A DNA stretch of 35,430 nt from Candidatus Sumerlaeota bacterium (GCA_021772755.1 JAJFLJ010000120.1:1-35430), one strand, 5' to 3'. Positions 21,599 to 30,793 are shown, counted from the stretch's first letter. The notes: generated by a model from the sequence alone, not told the origin. Translations and numbers: made by a program.

Positions 21599-24115
21599 CT
21601 ACTTCACCTTCCAGGAGTCGGGGGGCGGAAGCGGGCCGTCGAAGAACTCGAGCACGCGGTCCATCACGTCGGCGCGCACGTCGGCGCCGCGAATCGTCTC
21701 GAAGGGAAAGCCCAGAACGACGGTCTTCGACGTGCCGCCGGTGTCCTCCCAGGCGAGCGCCGCGCCCCCGCCGCTGCCATAGCGCGCGATGCGCACCGAA
21801 CCGTTGATGGGGGAGATGACGTCGGGAAACTGCGCGTCGTACATGGTCGTCGTCGGGTTGAAGTTGATGGCGATGCCCTCGAGGATGCTCCCGGCGTCGC
21901 CATCGACGGCGTAGGAGTTGGCGTCGTCGGAGACGTAGTCCGCACGCAGTTCGCCCTGGTAGAAGGCGGCGTCGCCGCCGAGGGCTTCGAGGTCCCAGCC
22001 GATTTCCGACCCCGAGATGAACAGCTTGCCGCCGCCCGCCAGGAACGTCGTCAGGAGCGCGCGCTCCGTGTCGTCGAGCGTTTCGTCCTCCGAGGACTCC
22101 TCGCCGCAGATCCAGAAGACCGCGTCGTAGTCCGTAAGGACCACGCTGCCGGAAACGACCGCTTCGTTGGAGCAGGAGTCGAACGTCGCGGGACGCGCGG
22201 CGATGGCCTGGGCGTGCTGGACGAGATAGTCGCGCGCGTTGATCTGGCGCGGAATGACGCGGTTGAAGGACCCGCCGCCGCCGCTGGGGCCGCCGATACC
22301 GCTGGCGGCGAACTCCGTCGGCGAGAGTCCGCGGTCGATGCGGTCGAACCCGTTCACGATCAGTCGGGGCGACGCCTCCGTCGGCGGCCTGCGCACGGCG
22401 ACGGGTTCGGGTGGAAGGGACTCGCCGCCCGCGTTCGTGGCGACGACGCGGAAATACGTCGTGCTGTTCGACCGGACATCGGTGAAGACGTGGGACGTCG
22501 TGTCGCCGCCGGCGACGACGGTCGGGTTGCCGAATCCGTAGCCGTTCGGCGAACGGTAGATGACGTAGCCCGCGGCTTCCCCCCCGACCACTCCGTCGAA
22601 AGGCGGCTTCTGCCACTTCAGCGTCACGGTGCCGTCGGCCGCGGCGCGGGCCTCGACGTGCGTGGGTGGCGCCGGCGGAAAGACGAGAGGGCCGCCGCCG
22701 AACTGGTTGAAGTAGCGGATGACGGCCTGCTGCGAGGCGCGGGCGATGCCGTCGCGAACGCGCAGGTCGCGCATCAGCTCCGCTTCGTCGGGGTTGCCGT
22801 GGGCGGCGACTTCGATGATCGTCGCGTCCATCTCGGGCTGCGATCCGTTGACGTTCGTGGGGTCCATGCGGTCGCCGCGAATCTCGCCGAATTCGATGTC
22901 GGTGCGGTCGAGGACGAGACTCAGGCCCAGCTGCACGCGGTCGGGCCACGGGTTTTCCAGCGGCGGCGATCCGATCGCCACGAGGTCGGTGTTCAGTTCT
23001 GCGGCGACGATCTCCGCCCACTCCTCCTGGTTCGGCGTGGTGGAGGCCGGGGTGTTGTTGCCGTTGAAGAGACCGATCGAACCGGGGTCGAACGCGTTGG
23101 AGTGGAAGCTGAGGTAGATGCGGTCGGTCAGAGGGCCCTCCTGCTCGCGGTTCATCCAGCCGGTCATGTAGATGGGCGCGCTGACGTTGTTGTCCTGGTT
23201 GTTGAGGCCGCGCTGGTAGATGGCGGAGGGCGCGCCCTGGCCGACGCCCTTTTCGATCCAGTAGAGCGACGCCTCGTCCTCGCGCGACTTGCCGGAGACG
23301 CCGCCGCCGCGGTCGATGTCGCCCATTCCGTTGCCGAAGCGAATGGCGTCGGCGACGACGACCGAACCGGGTGTGCCCGAAGAGCGGTTCGAGATCTCGA
23401 CGCAACCCGCCGAGCCGGCGTCGAAATGGTACGTGCCGAGATAGACCCAGCCCTTGCCGACGCGCCGGTGGTTCACGCGCACTTCCGTGACGCCGCCGGT
23501 GTGGACGACGCGATAGAGCTGGTCGGCGACGCGGTCGGCGCCGTCGCGCGCCCAGGTGTAGACGGGATAGAAGCCGGCGGAGGGAATGTTCGGCGCGTAG
23601 CGCGCGACGGCGGTCTGCGTCGCGGCGACGACCGCGACGCGATCGTGCACCGTGTCGGCGGGGGAGCCGAAGTACTGCGCGTCGGTGCCTGCGGTCCACG
23701 CCGCGTCGGGAACGAACGTCACGCCGGGATCGTCGTTGTCCAGGACGACTTCGACGGGCTGGCGGCCGACGGGACGAAACGGAACGACGGTGGCGCCGGC
23801 GTTGAAGGCGTACTCGGCGAACAGCGTCAGCTGGTCGGCGTTGCCCAGGTCCTCGACCATTCCGTTGTTGATGCCGCGCTGGGTGAACCAGGCGCCGTTG
23901 CCGGGGCTGTTGGAGGTCCAGCCGTGGCCGCCGCTGGTGTAGACGATGCGGCCGGAAAGCGCGCCGGAGGGCTGGGTCGCGGGATTGTCGTAGGACGTTT
24001 CGGACCTGGCGGTGGTCAGCGCGGCGGAGTCGAGGGCGGTCTCGAAGGCTTCCTGGGCGCGCAGGGGCGCGAACATCAGGATCGCGAGAACGGTGATGGC
24101 GAAATGGCGTTTCAT
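21599..24115 (-). CDS. Secreted N-acetylmuramoyl-L-alanine amidase with golvesin-like insert and FN3 domain
   Basis: 838 aa; signal peptide MKRHFAITVLAILMFAPLRA. The amidase_3 fold appears split: GGHGW with His64 and Glu88 at the front, SFHSN with His338, and IIEVAAHGN with Glu435, which would be the zinc ligands and the catalytic Glu. Between them (about 145-262) sits a golvesin/xanthan-lyase-C-like domain (FYPVYTWARDGADR, VNHRRVGKGWVYLGTYHF, VVVADAIRFG). After residue 480 comes a fibronectin type III domain (PAPPTHVEARAAADG to about 580) and a C-terminal ~250-residue domain with FISGSEIGWDLE that resembles a class I glutamine amidotransferase-like fold. It should cleave peptide stems from peptidoglycan in the periplasm. 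The start ATG has GAGG 3 nt upstream. Confidence 0.85.
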   Translation of the reverse strand: MKRHFAITVLAILMFAPLRAQEAFETALDSAALTTARSETSYDNPATQPSGALSGRIVYTSGGHGWTSNSPGNGAWFTQRGINNGMVEDLGNADQLTLFAEYAFNAGATVVPFRPVGRQPVEVVLDNDDPGVTFVPDAAWTAGTDAQYFGSPADTVHDRVAVVAATQTAVARYAPNIPSAGFYPVYTWARDGADRVADQLYRVVHTGGVTEVRVNHRRVGKGWVYLGTYHFDAGSAGCVEISNRSSGTPGSVVVADAIRFGNGMGDIDRGGGVSGKSREDEASLYWIEKGVGQGAPSAIYQRGLNNQDNNVSAPIYMTGWMNREQEGPLTDRIYLSFHSNAFDPGSIGLFNGNNTPASTTPNQEEWAEIVAAELNTDLVAIGSPPLENPWPDRVQLGLSLVLDRTDIEFGEIRGDRMDPTNVNGSQPEMDATIIEVAAHGNPDEAELMRDLRVRDGIARASQQAVIRYFNQFGGGPLVFPPAPPTHVEARAAADGTVTLKWQKPPFDGVVGGEAAGYVIYRSPNGYGFGNPTVVAGGDTTSHVFTDVRSNSTTYFRVVATNAGGESLPPEPVAVRRPPTEASPRLIVNGFDRIDRGLSPTEFAASGIGGPSGGGGSFNRVIPRQINARDYLVQHAQAIAARPATFDSCSNEAVVSGSVVLTDYDAVFWICGEESSEDETLDDTERALLTTFLAGGGKLFISGSEIGWDLEALGGDAAFYQGELRADYVSDDANSYAVDGDAGSILEGIAINFNPTTTMYDAQFPDVISPINGSVRIARYGSGGGAALAWEDTGGTSKTVVLGFPFETIRGADVRADVMDRVLEFFDGPLPPPDSWKVK

Positions 24116-24263
24116 GGTCCTCTTCTTCCTCCGGCGAACGTGGCAGAAGCCCGAATGCGGGGGCGGAGGCGCGGCGTCAAAGGAAAGGCTGGGTCGTCGC
24201 GCTTCTCGGAAGTGTTGCTCGGGGCGGCGACCGGTCTTCCCGCCGCCGCCCCATGCACTTCGT

Positions 24264-25016
24264 TCAGTAGACCGACCAACCCACAACGCCACTGTCCGCG
24301 TTCTGGGCGGCAACGGCCTGCAAAAGACCAGAACCTGCGGCGTAACCCGTCGGCGTCGCCCCGCCGAACGTGCGATAGATGCTTCCGAAGGAAGTCGTTC
24401 CGTTTGTCGGATCGTAGAGCAGAAGGATCGGACCGTCGATGGCCGTATCGTTCGCCAGCACGCCGCCCAGGGTGTGGATGGCCAGGTCCGGCCCCGCGCT
24501 TTGCAGAAGACAAGCCGTCGCAGACGATTCCCAGGCCCCGGTGAAGCCATCGTCGATCGTTTGCACTCGATTGGTGTCCGACCACGACTGGTAGAGATAG
24601 CTCCACGGATCCGACGAGAACGAGCCGGGGTCGAACGCGGAGGGGCTGCTGCCGGAAAGCGCCATCGCCGTCGTTCCCGTGTACCGCGCAACGGGCACGA
24701 ACGGATCCCCCGGAGTGGCCGTCGCGACATAGGCGACCGGTGTGGTAAGGCGCTCGAGCACGAACTCGGAGAAGCCCCCGGAGGGACTTCCGACAGGGTC
24801 CCCGGAGGGCAGACAGGCGGGGTAGGAACCCCAGTCGGTCCGGTACGCTTCGAGACCCAGACCGAGCGCCTGCATCTCGGACCGGACTTCGGCGATATCC
24901 GCCTGGACGACGGCGCGGCGATAGTTCGGAATGGCGATCACTGTCAGTACGGCGACGATCGCGGTGACGACCAACAACTCCGCCGGGGCGAATCCCCGGC
25001 TCTTCGCATTGTGCAT
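24264..25016 (-). CDS. Type II secretion/type IV pilus-like pseudopilin
   Basis: 250 aa; start ATG 25016 with AGGAG 7 nt upstream. The N-terminus MHNAKSRGFAPAELLVV is a class III signal: prepilin peptidase should cut after Gly8, and Glu at mature position 5 is kept, while the usual FTLIE reads FAPAE here. The hydrophobic helix VVTAIVAVLTVIAIPNY follows. The rest is the G-type globular domain found in many uncultured phyla: ALGLGLEAYRTDWGSYPAC, TTPVAYVATATPGDPF, SAGPDLAIH and YDPTNGTTSFGSIYRTFGG. Such proteins are usually called prepilin-type N-terminal methylation domain proteins; their cargo or filament is unknown. No secretion operon is adjacent. Confidence 0.88.
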   Translation of the reverse strand: MHNAKSRGFAPAELLVVTAIVAVLTVIAIPNYRRAVVQADIAEVRSEMQALGLGLEAYRTDWGSYPACLPSGDPVGSPSGGFSEFVLERLTTPVAYVATATPGDPFVPVARYTGTTAMALSGSSPSAFDPGSFSSDPWSYLYQSWSDTNRVQTIDDGFTGAWESSATACLLQSAGPDLAIHTLGGVLANDTAIDGPILLLYDPTNGTTSFGSIYRTFGGATPTGYAAGSGLLQAVAAQNADSGVVGWSVY

Positions 25017-25142
25017 CGATCTGCTCCTCCCTCGGATTGGGGCCCGGCGGTTTCCAACGCCACCGGGTCCGTGTACTGCACTCCACCTGTACCCACGATG
25101 CGGTCCGTTCTTCCACGGGCAAGGCCAATGTGGCACCGCCTC

Positions 25143-26726
25143 TCAGACCGTCAGCTCCTCGCCATTCTCGCGAAAGCGCACCTCGTAGAGGTCGCGCCGG
25201 CGGTCGCGCCAGTTCTGCGTCGAACCGTCGTAGCGGTGGCGGCGCAGCAGTTCGATGTCCAGGTCCTGCGTCACCAGCGTTTCGATGTTCGGCGTGCATT
25301 CGGCGGCCACCGCGTCGCGGCTGAAGGGAATGTCGGCCGGCGTAAAGATACCCGACTGCGCGTAGTGGATGTCGGCGTTGTCGGCCAGCGGCAGGTTGCC
25401 CGTGGCGCCCGAGATCGCGACGTACAGGTGGTTCTCGATGCACCGCGCGATGGCGCAGTGCCGCACCCGCAGGTAGGCCTGGCGGCTGTCGGAGTTGAAC
25501 GGGCAGAAGACGATCTGCGCGCCCTTCTTCGCCGCGATGCGCGCGAGCTCGGGAAACTCGATGTCGTATCCCGCCAGAATCGCCACCCGCCCGCAGTCCG
25601 TGTCGAAGACCTCCACGCCGCTTCCGCCCACCACGCCCCACCACTTCCATTCCGACGGCGCGACGTGCAGCTTGTACTGCCGCTCGATCGTTCCGTCGCG
25701 GCGGAACAGGTACGACACGCAATAGAGGCTCTCGTCCTCCAGGGCGAACTGCGACCCGCCCACGATGTTCACGTGGTGCCTGATCGCCAGGTTCGCGAAC
25801 AGCTCCAGATACCTCGGCGTGTACTCCACCAGGCTTCGCGCCGCCTGCGCCGGGGTGCGCGCGCGCACGAAGGAGAGCAGCTGCGTCGTCACCAGTTCCG
25901 GAAACACCACGAAGTCCGACTTGTAGTCCGACGCCGTATCGACGAAGAACTGGCACTGGCGCTCGAACCCCTCGAAGTCCGGAATGGGCCGCATCTCGTA
26001 CTGCACGACCGAGAGGCGCACCGTCTGCACCGGGCGCACGACGCGCTTCTTGTGCGGACGGTAGTCGATGTTGGTCCACTCCATGTGCGTCGCCCACCCG
26101 CCGCTGTCCTCGTCGGTCGGCATATAGTCCTTCAGCAGCTGCTTCAGCTCGAACCCGTTGGAGAGCTGCGTGGTCAGCACCTGGTCGTAGACCGTCTTGT
26201 CCTGCACGTTCTCGACGTACTCGTGCGCCGTCATGCGGTCCTTCATCTTCAGATAGCCCGGAATGCGGCCGCCGATCACGATTCCCCGCAGGTTGCGCTG
26301 GCGCGACAGCTCCTTGCGCGCCTCGTACAGCCGCCGCGCGAGCTTCATTCCGCGAAACTTCGGATGCACCATGACCTCGATGCCATAGAGCATGTCCCCC
26401 TTGGGGCAGTGGTTCCGGATGTATCCGCCGTCGGCGATCGACTTCCAGTCGTGCCAGTCGGAATACAGATCGTAGTCCACGATCAGACAGCTGGCCGACG
26501 CCGCCAGCTCGCCGTCCACCTCGACGCAGAACTGCCCCTCGGGAAAGATCGCCTGCTGGCTGTCGAACTGCGCGCGCTCCCAGGGCTGCATCCCGGGAAA
26601 GCACGCCAGCTGAAGCTCCACGATGCGCTCGAAATCGTCGGGCCGCTGGTTGCGCAGCACCACCCGCCGCTCGAACTCTCTCGGATCGATCAGCCGTTCG
26701 CCTGTCTCTTCGTTCTGTTTCGCCAC
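25143..26726 (-). CDS. GNAT acetyltransferase-nitrilase fusion with altered nitrilase nucleophile
   Basis: 527 aa from a GTG at 26726 (GAGGA 9 nt upstream), which gives the usual length of the bifunctional GNAT/carbon-nitrogen hydrolase family. The N-terminal GNAT domain (about 20-215) has the acetyl-CoA loop in [20 protein letters not shown]. The nitrilase domain (about 235-495) keeps Glu277 (FPELVT) and Lys352 (RQYKLHVAP) of the catalytic Glu-Lys-Cys triad, but the Cys site reads [13 protein letters not shown], i.e. Gly386 where CYD is expected. Cys424 and Cys429 lie elsewhere in the fold and are not in the motif. The domain may therefore be non-hydrolytic, with the GNAT half still active. 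The substrate of the family is not established. Confidence 0.88.
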   Translation of the reverse strand: MAKQNEETGERLIDPREFERRVVLRNQRPDDFERIVELQLACFPGMQPWERAQFDSQQAIFPEGQFCVEVDGELAASASCLIVDYDLYSDWHDWKSIADGGYIRNHCPKGDMLYGIEVMVHPKFRGMKLARRLYEARKELSRQRNLRGIVIGGRIPGYLKMKDRMTAHEYVENVQDKTVYDQVLTTQLSNGFELKQLLKDYMPTDEDSGGWATHMEWTNIDYRPHKKRVVRPVQTVRLSVVQYEMRPIPDFEGFERQCQFFVDTASDYKSDFVVFPELVTTQLLSFVRARTPAQAARSLVEYTPRYLELFANLAIRHHVNIVGGSQFALEDESLYCVSYLFRRDGTIERQYKLHVAPSEWKWWGVVGGSGVEVFDTDCGRVAILAGYDIEFPELARIAAKKGAQIVFCPFNSDSRQAYLRVRHCAIARCIENHLYVAISGATGNLPLADNADIHYAQSGIFTPADIPFSRDAVAAECTPNIETLVTQDLDIELLRRHRYDGSTQNWRDRRRDLYEVRFRENGEELTV

Positions 26727-26863
26727 GGACGGGATTCCTCGGGACTCGGATGGAAGGACAATGCCCTCTCGCGCCGCCCGAAGGCAAGCGGCGTCGGAGA
26801 GCCGGATCGCCGATTTCGCGCGGAGAACCCGACAGCCCGTCGCTTGTGGGGGGATGTGCGTTC

Positions 26864-26884
26864 GCTTGGGCGGGACGCCCAAGC
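26864..26884. repeat. Intergenic inverted repeat
   Basis: A perfect 9-bp palindromic hairpin (GCTTGGGCG with CGCCCAAGC, loop GGA) lies between the methyltransferase stop and the GNAT-nitrilase start. It has no T tract and reads almost the same on both strands, so it could be a bidirectional transcript-end structure or a dispersed REP-like element. Confidence 0.5.
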
Positions 26885-26902
26885 CACCCTCGAGGGGCAT
26901 CG

Positions 26903-26947
26903 CTACCAACTTACCAGCTTACCAACTATCAACTACCAACTATCAAC
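26903..26947. repeat. Heptad microsatellite (CTAYCAA-type)
   Basis: An AT-richer array in very GC-rich DNA. The clearest part is two exact tandem copies of a 14-mer, TACCAACTATCAAC (26920-26933 and 26934-26947), each made of two 7-mers of the form CTAYCAA. A degenerate stretch precedes it at 26903-26919. It ends at the base next to the stop codon of the methyltransferase gene (26948-26950). Confidence 0.85.
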
Positions 26948-28528
26948 CTACGCTCCCATTCCCTTCGCGCCGACCATATAGTAGTCCTGGGGGCCGAAGA
27001 GGAGCGCGTTCAGCTTCTCGAAGGCCTCCCGGTTCGCGCCGTCTTCGGGCGGCCGCAGTCGGTCGCTTTCGGCCACGGCGTTGATGCCCTCCCATTCCGC
27101 GACGAGAAGTCCGGCGGTTTCCATCAGCAGTTCCAGTACCTGGGGAAAGACCAGGCGTTCGTGGGAGAGGTCGAAGTGGAACCATTTCATGGCCATGAAC
27201 GTGTTGGGATTCAGCGTTTCCAGCACGATGACGCCGCCGGGCCGCAGAACGCGCCGCGCCTCGCGGAGAAGCGTCATGATCGCGTCCGGCGGAAGATGCT
27301 CGATGAACTGGAACGCCGTGATGGCGTCCCAGGACTCGTCGGGCTGCGCGGAGAGGTGTCCGATGGCGTCCGCCTCCTCCACGGGCACGTCGCGTTCGCG
27401 CGCCAGGCGCACCATCGAGGAGTTGAGATCGATGCCGCGCGCGTTGAAACCCGCTTCCCGGGCGATCTCCACGAAGACGCCGTCGCCGCACGCCAGGTCC
27501 AGCAGGCGGGGACGCTCCGCCCCGCCGAGATGGCGCCGGATCGTATCGACGTAGCGCGACTGGCGCTCGCGCAGAATCCGTTCGTCCCCGCGAAACTGGC
27601 GCTGGAACCGGAAGTAAGCGAGTTCCAGTTCCCGCGCGGCGAGCTCCTGTCCGATGGACGACGTTGGCGCGGGCTGCGGCGGTGCCGCCCCGGCGGGCGC
27701 GGCGCCGGAAGAGGCAACGGAGGCGCGCTTGACCAGGTCGGCGACCATCGCGCGGTACTCCGTCGCCTGAAGCAGCTTCGCGTTCGCCTCGCGCAGCGCG
27801 CCCTCCGTTTCGCCGGCGCGTTTCTCCAGCGCGCGATACGCCTCGTCGATCCACGCATAGCGGTCGTTCACGGCGTTCGCCTGGCTGGTGGCGGCTTCGC
27901 GCGCGGCGGAGGTGAGCGCCTCGGCCTGCGCGAAGCGTTCGCGAATCTGCGCCTCGCGCGTCGCGCGTTCCTCCGCCAGCGCCGCGTCGCCTTCCGTCTG
28001 GCGGCTGCGGGCGAGTTCCTCCGCGTCGGAGAGCGCGCGAAAGAACTTCTCGTTTCCCGACTGGACCTCGCGGACAAGCCACTCGTCGCGTTCGCGCAGG
28101 CCCTTCAGCGCGGACTCGATCACCGCGAGCCGTTCCGACGCCGCGTCCTGGAAATCCCGGTGCAGGTCCTCGATGGCGACGATGCGCTTCTGTACGAGGT
28201 CCATGTGGTTCGCGAGGATCTCGAATCCCCGCAGCGTCTGCGCGTTGACGACCGCCTGGGGACCGGCGAGGGGCCGCAGCAGGCGCAGCCAGATGCGCTT
28301 GACCAGCGTGAACCGCCCGCCGGGCTGCACCTTGTCGACGGCGTTGTTCTCGCCGAGGGGCGGAAGCACGGACTCCTCGAAGACCGCCAGCGTGGGCGGC
28401 ATCGGAATGCTCGCCGGATCGGCGGGGCGCGATCCCGCGCCACCGGCCGGTTCGCCGACCGCTTCCGGGCCGTCCTTCAGCAGGCGCTCGATGTTGCCGA
28501 TGATTTGCTGCGCGTCATAGCGTCCCAT
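26948..28528 (-). CDS. Coiled-coil SAM-dependent methyltransferase of the O-antigen-export neighbourhood
   Basis: 526 aa. The N-terminal ~110 residues are a low-complexity and basic region (FTLVKRIWLRLLRPLAGP). Residues ~110-270 form a long, charged, helical stretch suited to a coiled coil. The C-terminal class I methyltransferase has motif I LLDLACGDGVFVEIA (342-356), the acidic GIDLNSSMV (365-373), ITAFQFIEHL and the LRPGGVIVLETLNP strand. Its start overlaps the Wzt-like gene by 52 nt, so the two are translated together. Methyltransferases joined to coiled coils and Wzt ATPases cap O-antigen chains and thereby control their length (WbdD is the studied case), a reasonable role here. No kinase domain is seen. 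The start has no clear ribosome site. Confidence 0.85.
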   Translation of the reverse strand: MGRYDAQQIIGNIERLLKDGPEAVGEPAGGAGSRPADPASIPMPPTLAVFEESVLPPLGENNAVDKVQPGGRFTLVKRIWLRLLRPLAGPQAVVNAQTLRGFEILANHMDLVQKRIVAIEDLHRDFQDAASERLAVIESALKGLRERDEWLVREVQSGNEKFFRALSDAEELARSRQTEGDAALAEERATREAQIRERFAQAEALTSAAREAATSQANAVNDRYAWIDEAYRALEKRAGETEGALREANAKLLQATEYRAMVADLVKRASVASSGAAPAGAAPPQPAPTSSIGQELAARELELAYFRFQRQFRGDERILRERQSRYVDTIRRHLGGAERPRLLDLACGDGVFVEIAREAGFNARGIDLNSSMVRLARERDVPVEEADAIGHLSAQPDESWDAITAFQFIEHLPPDAIMTLLREARRVLRPGGVIVLETLNPNTFMAMKWFHFDLSHERLVFPQVLELLMETAGLLVAEWEGINAVAESDRLRPPEDGANREAFEKLNALLFGPQDYYMVGAKGMGA

Positions 28529-30219
28529 GCGGGTGCGGGTTCCCCCTTCTTCAGACTCGCGACGGCGTAGACGGCGAGTCCGAGCTCGCGCTGCGCGCCG
28601 CCTGCTTCGCGCCACACGCGATCGACGGCAAGCTCGAACAGCCGCGCCACGCCCATCGCGTTTTCCGGGAGCACGAACTCCAGCACGGCGTAGCGCCCCT
28701 GGATTTCCGCGCGTCCGCAATCGCCCAGGCCGACGCACGCGAGCGACGCGGCGACCGCCTTGTCGCCATCGTCCTCCGGCGGAGTGACCACGGCAATGGC
28801 AACGCGGTCCGATTCCGGTCGAAAGACGAACACGCCGCGCCCGCCCATCCAGCGAAACGCGCACTCTTCCCCGCCCTCCACCGCGCCGAAGCCCGAGAGA
28901 AAGGGCGACGGAAGAACCTCGCCCGGCAGAAGCGGGTTCGGAAGATTCGGAAACACGGCTGCGAGCGCCTCCTCCGCCGTTCGCGCTTCGGCGGCGCGGC
29001 TGGCGGACCATTCGGGCTTCAGCAGCACGCGCCCGTATCCGCGCTTGTCGGGCGGAGCCGCCACGCGAAACGCTGCGGCGCGGTCCGTCCAGTCGTAGCA
29101 TTCGTCCAGATGCGTTTCGTCGCGGTGCACGGCGACGGCGATACTGTAGTCGCCCTCGCCGATCGTCAGCGGCATTCGCACGTCGAGGTCCACGGACTCG
29201 CCCGGCTCGAAGTCCCCCAGCGCCATTCCCATCAGCGCCGTGTTCGTGCCGAAGACGTCTGTGCCCAGATGATCGCGAATCAGCACGCCGGCCGTCGGAT
29301 TCGACACGCGCCCGAAGAACACGATGCGCACGCGGATCGTGCAGTGTTCGCCGGCGACGACGCTTTCGACGGCGCGACCGGTCGCGTCGAGCAGCGCGAC
29401 CTTCGCCACCAGGGCGTGAAACGTCCCCGACCGCTTCGGCGCGTCCGTTCCGGCGCGTCCGTCGGCGGTCCATTGCACCGCCATCTCGACGTTCCCCTCG
29501 CCCTTCGCGGCCAGCAGCGCGCCGTACTGCTCCAGCACGTCCTGGGCGGGGCCGCGCGACACCACGCCCCCGCGATCGAGCAGCACCGCTTCGTCGCAGA
29601 GCGCCGACACGGCGTTCGCGTCGTGGCTGACGAAGAGGATCGTGCAGCCCGACTCGCGAAAGTCCTTCATGCGCCGGATGCACTTCTGCGAAAAGCGCGC
29701 GTCCCCCACGGAGAGCGCTTCGTCCACGATCAGCACGTCGGGCCGCGACGCCGCCGCGATCGAGAATCCCAGGCGAACCACCATTCCCGACGAATACGTG
29801 CGGATGGGCTGGTCGATGAAGGGCCCCAGTTCGGAAAACGCGACGATGTCGCGCTCCGCCGCCGCCAGTTCCTCCGAACTCAGACCGAGAAGCCGTCCGT
29901 TGACGTGAATGTTCTGGCGGCCGGTGAACTCCGGGTGGAATCCCGTGCCGAGTTCCAGGAGCGCGGCGACGCGTCCCTGCACGTCGATCGAGCCCTCCGT
30001 GGGAATCAGCGTTCCGGCGATCAGCTTCAGCAGCGTGGATTTCCCCGCGCCGTTCGGCCCCACGATGCCGACGGTGCGGCCCTCCGGAACGTTCAGCGTC
30101 ACGTCCCTCAGCGCCCAGAAGTCGCGGGCGCCGCCGGACATGCCGAACCACGCCATCAGACGCTGGCGCGGTCCGTCGTAAAGCCGGAACCGCTTGCTGA
30201 CGTGGCGCAGTTGAATCAT
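28477..30219 (-). CDS. Wzt-like polysaccharide ABC exporter ATPase with extended C-terminus
   Basis: 580 aa. The ATPase (1-235) has Walker A GPNGAGKST (54-62), the signature TYSSGMVVRL (141-150), Walker B VLIVDEALS (162-170) and the H-loop VSHD (197-200), with the GTGFHPEFTGRQNI segment that marks the polysaccharide/teichoic-acid exporter group (TagH/Wzt). A Wzt_C-type beta domain (about 265-390), which recognises the capped glycan end, follows. A further ~170-residue domain (about 410-560) has no counterpart in ordinary Wzt and reads as mixed beta, possibly carbohydrate-binding. No Wzm permease gene is in the window. It follows DUF177 by 19 nt and leads into the methyltransferase. It should power export of surface polysaccharide across the inner membrane. 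Confidence 0.9.
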   Translation of the reverse strand: MIQLRHVSKRFRLYDGPRQRLMAWFGMSGGARDFWALRDVTLNVPEGRTVGIVGPNGAGKSTLLKLIAGTLIPTEGSIDVQGRVAALLELGTGFHPEFTGRQNIHVNGRLLGLSSEELAAAERDIVAFSELGPFIDQPIRTYSSGMVVRLGFSIAAASRPDVLIVDEALSVGDARFSQKCIRRMKDFRESGCTILFVSHDANAVSALCDEAVLLDRGGVVSRGPAQDVLEQYGALLAAKGEGNVEMAVQWTADGRAGTDAPKRSGTFHALVAKVALLDATGRAVESVVAGEHCTIRVRIVFFGRVSNPTAGVLIRDHLGTDVFGTNTALMGMALGDFEPGESVDLDVRMPLTIGEGDYSIAVAVHRDETHLDECYDWTDRAAAFRVAAPPDKRGYGRVLLKPEWSASRAAEARTAEEALAAVFPNLPNPLLPGEVLPSPFLSGFGAVEGGEECAFRWMGGRGVFVFRPESDRVAIAVVTPPEDDGDKAVAASLACVGLGDCGRAEIQGRYAVLEFVLPENAMGVARLFELAVDRVWREAGGAQRELGLAVYAVASLKKGEPAPAWDAMTRSKSSATSSAC

Positions 30220-30238
30220 GGCGACGCCGGTCGCGCGT

Positions 30239-30793
30239 TCACGATCCCAGGTCGCGGCGCAATCGCGCGATCTGGGCCTGCCAGGAATTCGGAAGGGGCT
30301 CCTCCGCCGGCTTCGCCGACGCACCGCCCGCGATCGCCTCCCCCAGCTCTCGCCCGTGCGGGCATTCCCGCAGCGACTCGTACTCGCACGAGGGCAGGTC
30401 CGGCAGCGCCAGCATCAGCTCCTCGCGGAGGTGCTCCGTCGGGTCGAGGATGTCGCCCGTATAGAACTGCCGCTCCTCGTCCTCCGGATCGTCCGGATAG
30501 TCCTCCTCCTGCGACTTCGGCAGGAAGACCGTCTGAAAGGTCACGTCCAGGGGAATCTCCATCGGATGCAGACAGCGAACGCAGTCCACCCGCGTCGTCG
30601 TCGTCATCCTGCCCGTCAGAAGGACGTTGTAGGGCCCGGCGAGCCTTGCGGTCACCGACCCCCGGATGGGGCGGTCGAAGCGGAATTCCGGATCGTCGAG
30701 GAGATCGAACTCGGCCGGCGCGAACTCGAAGTCCCGCTCGATCGGGCCCTTCAACAGGCGCTCGACTTCGATTCTCAGGGTGCTCTTGCTCAT
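30239..30793 (-). CDS. YceD/DUF177-family protein
   Basis: 184 aa; start ATG 30793 with GGAGG 7 nt upstream. DUF177 (YceD) proteins are linked to 23S rRNA accumulation and normally sit before rpmF. The family's cysteine pairs are present: Cys71 and Cys74 in DCVRCLHP, and Cys136 and Cys144 in SCEYESLRECPHG, likely binding zinc. Acidic stretch (95-108) lies between. The C-terminus PNSWQAQIARLRRDLGS is longer than in many members. Unusually, no rpmF, plsX or fab genes follow; the next gene is the Wzt-like ATPase. Confidence 0.88.
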   Translation of the reverse strand: MSKSTLRIEVERLLKGPIERDFEFAPAEFDLLDDPEFRFDRPIRGSVTARLAGPYNVLLTGRMTTTTRVDCVRCLHPMEIPLDVTFQTVFLPKSQEEDYPDDPEDEERQFYTGDILDPTEHLREELMLALPDLPSCEYESLRECPHGRELGEAIAGGASAKPAEEPLPNSWQAQIARLRRDLGS

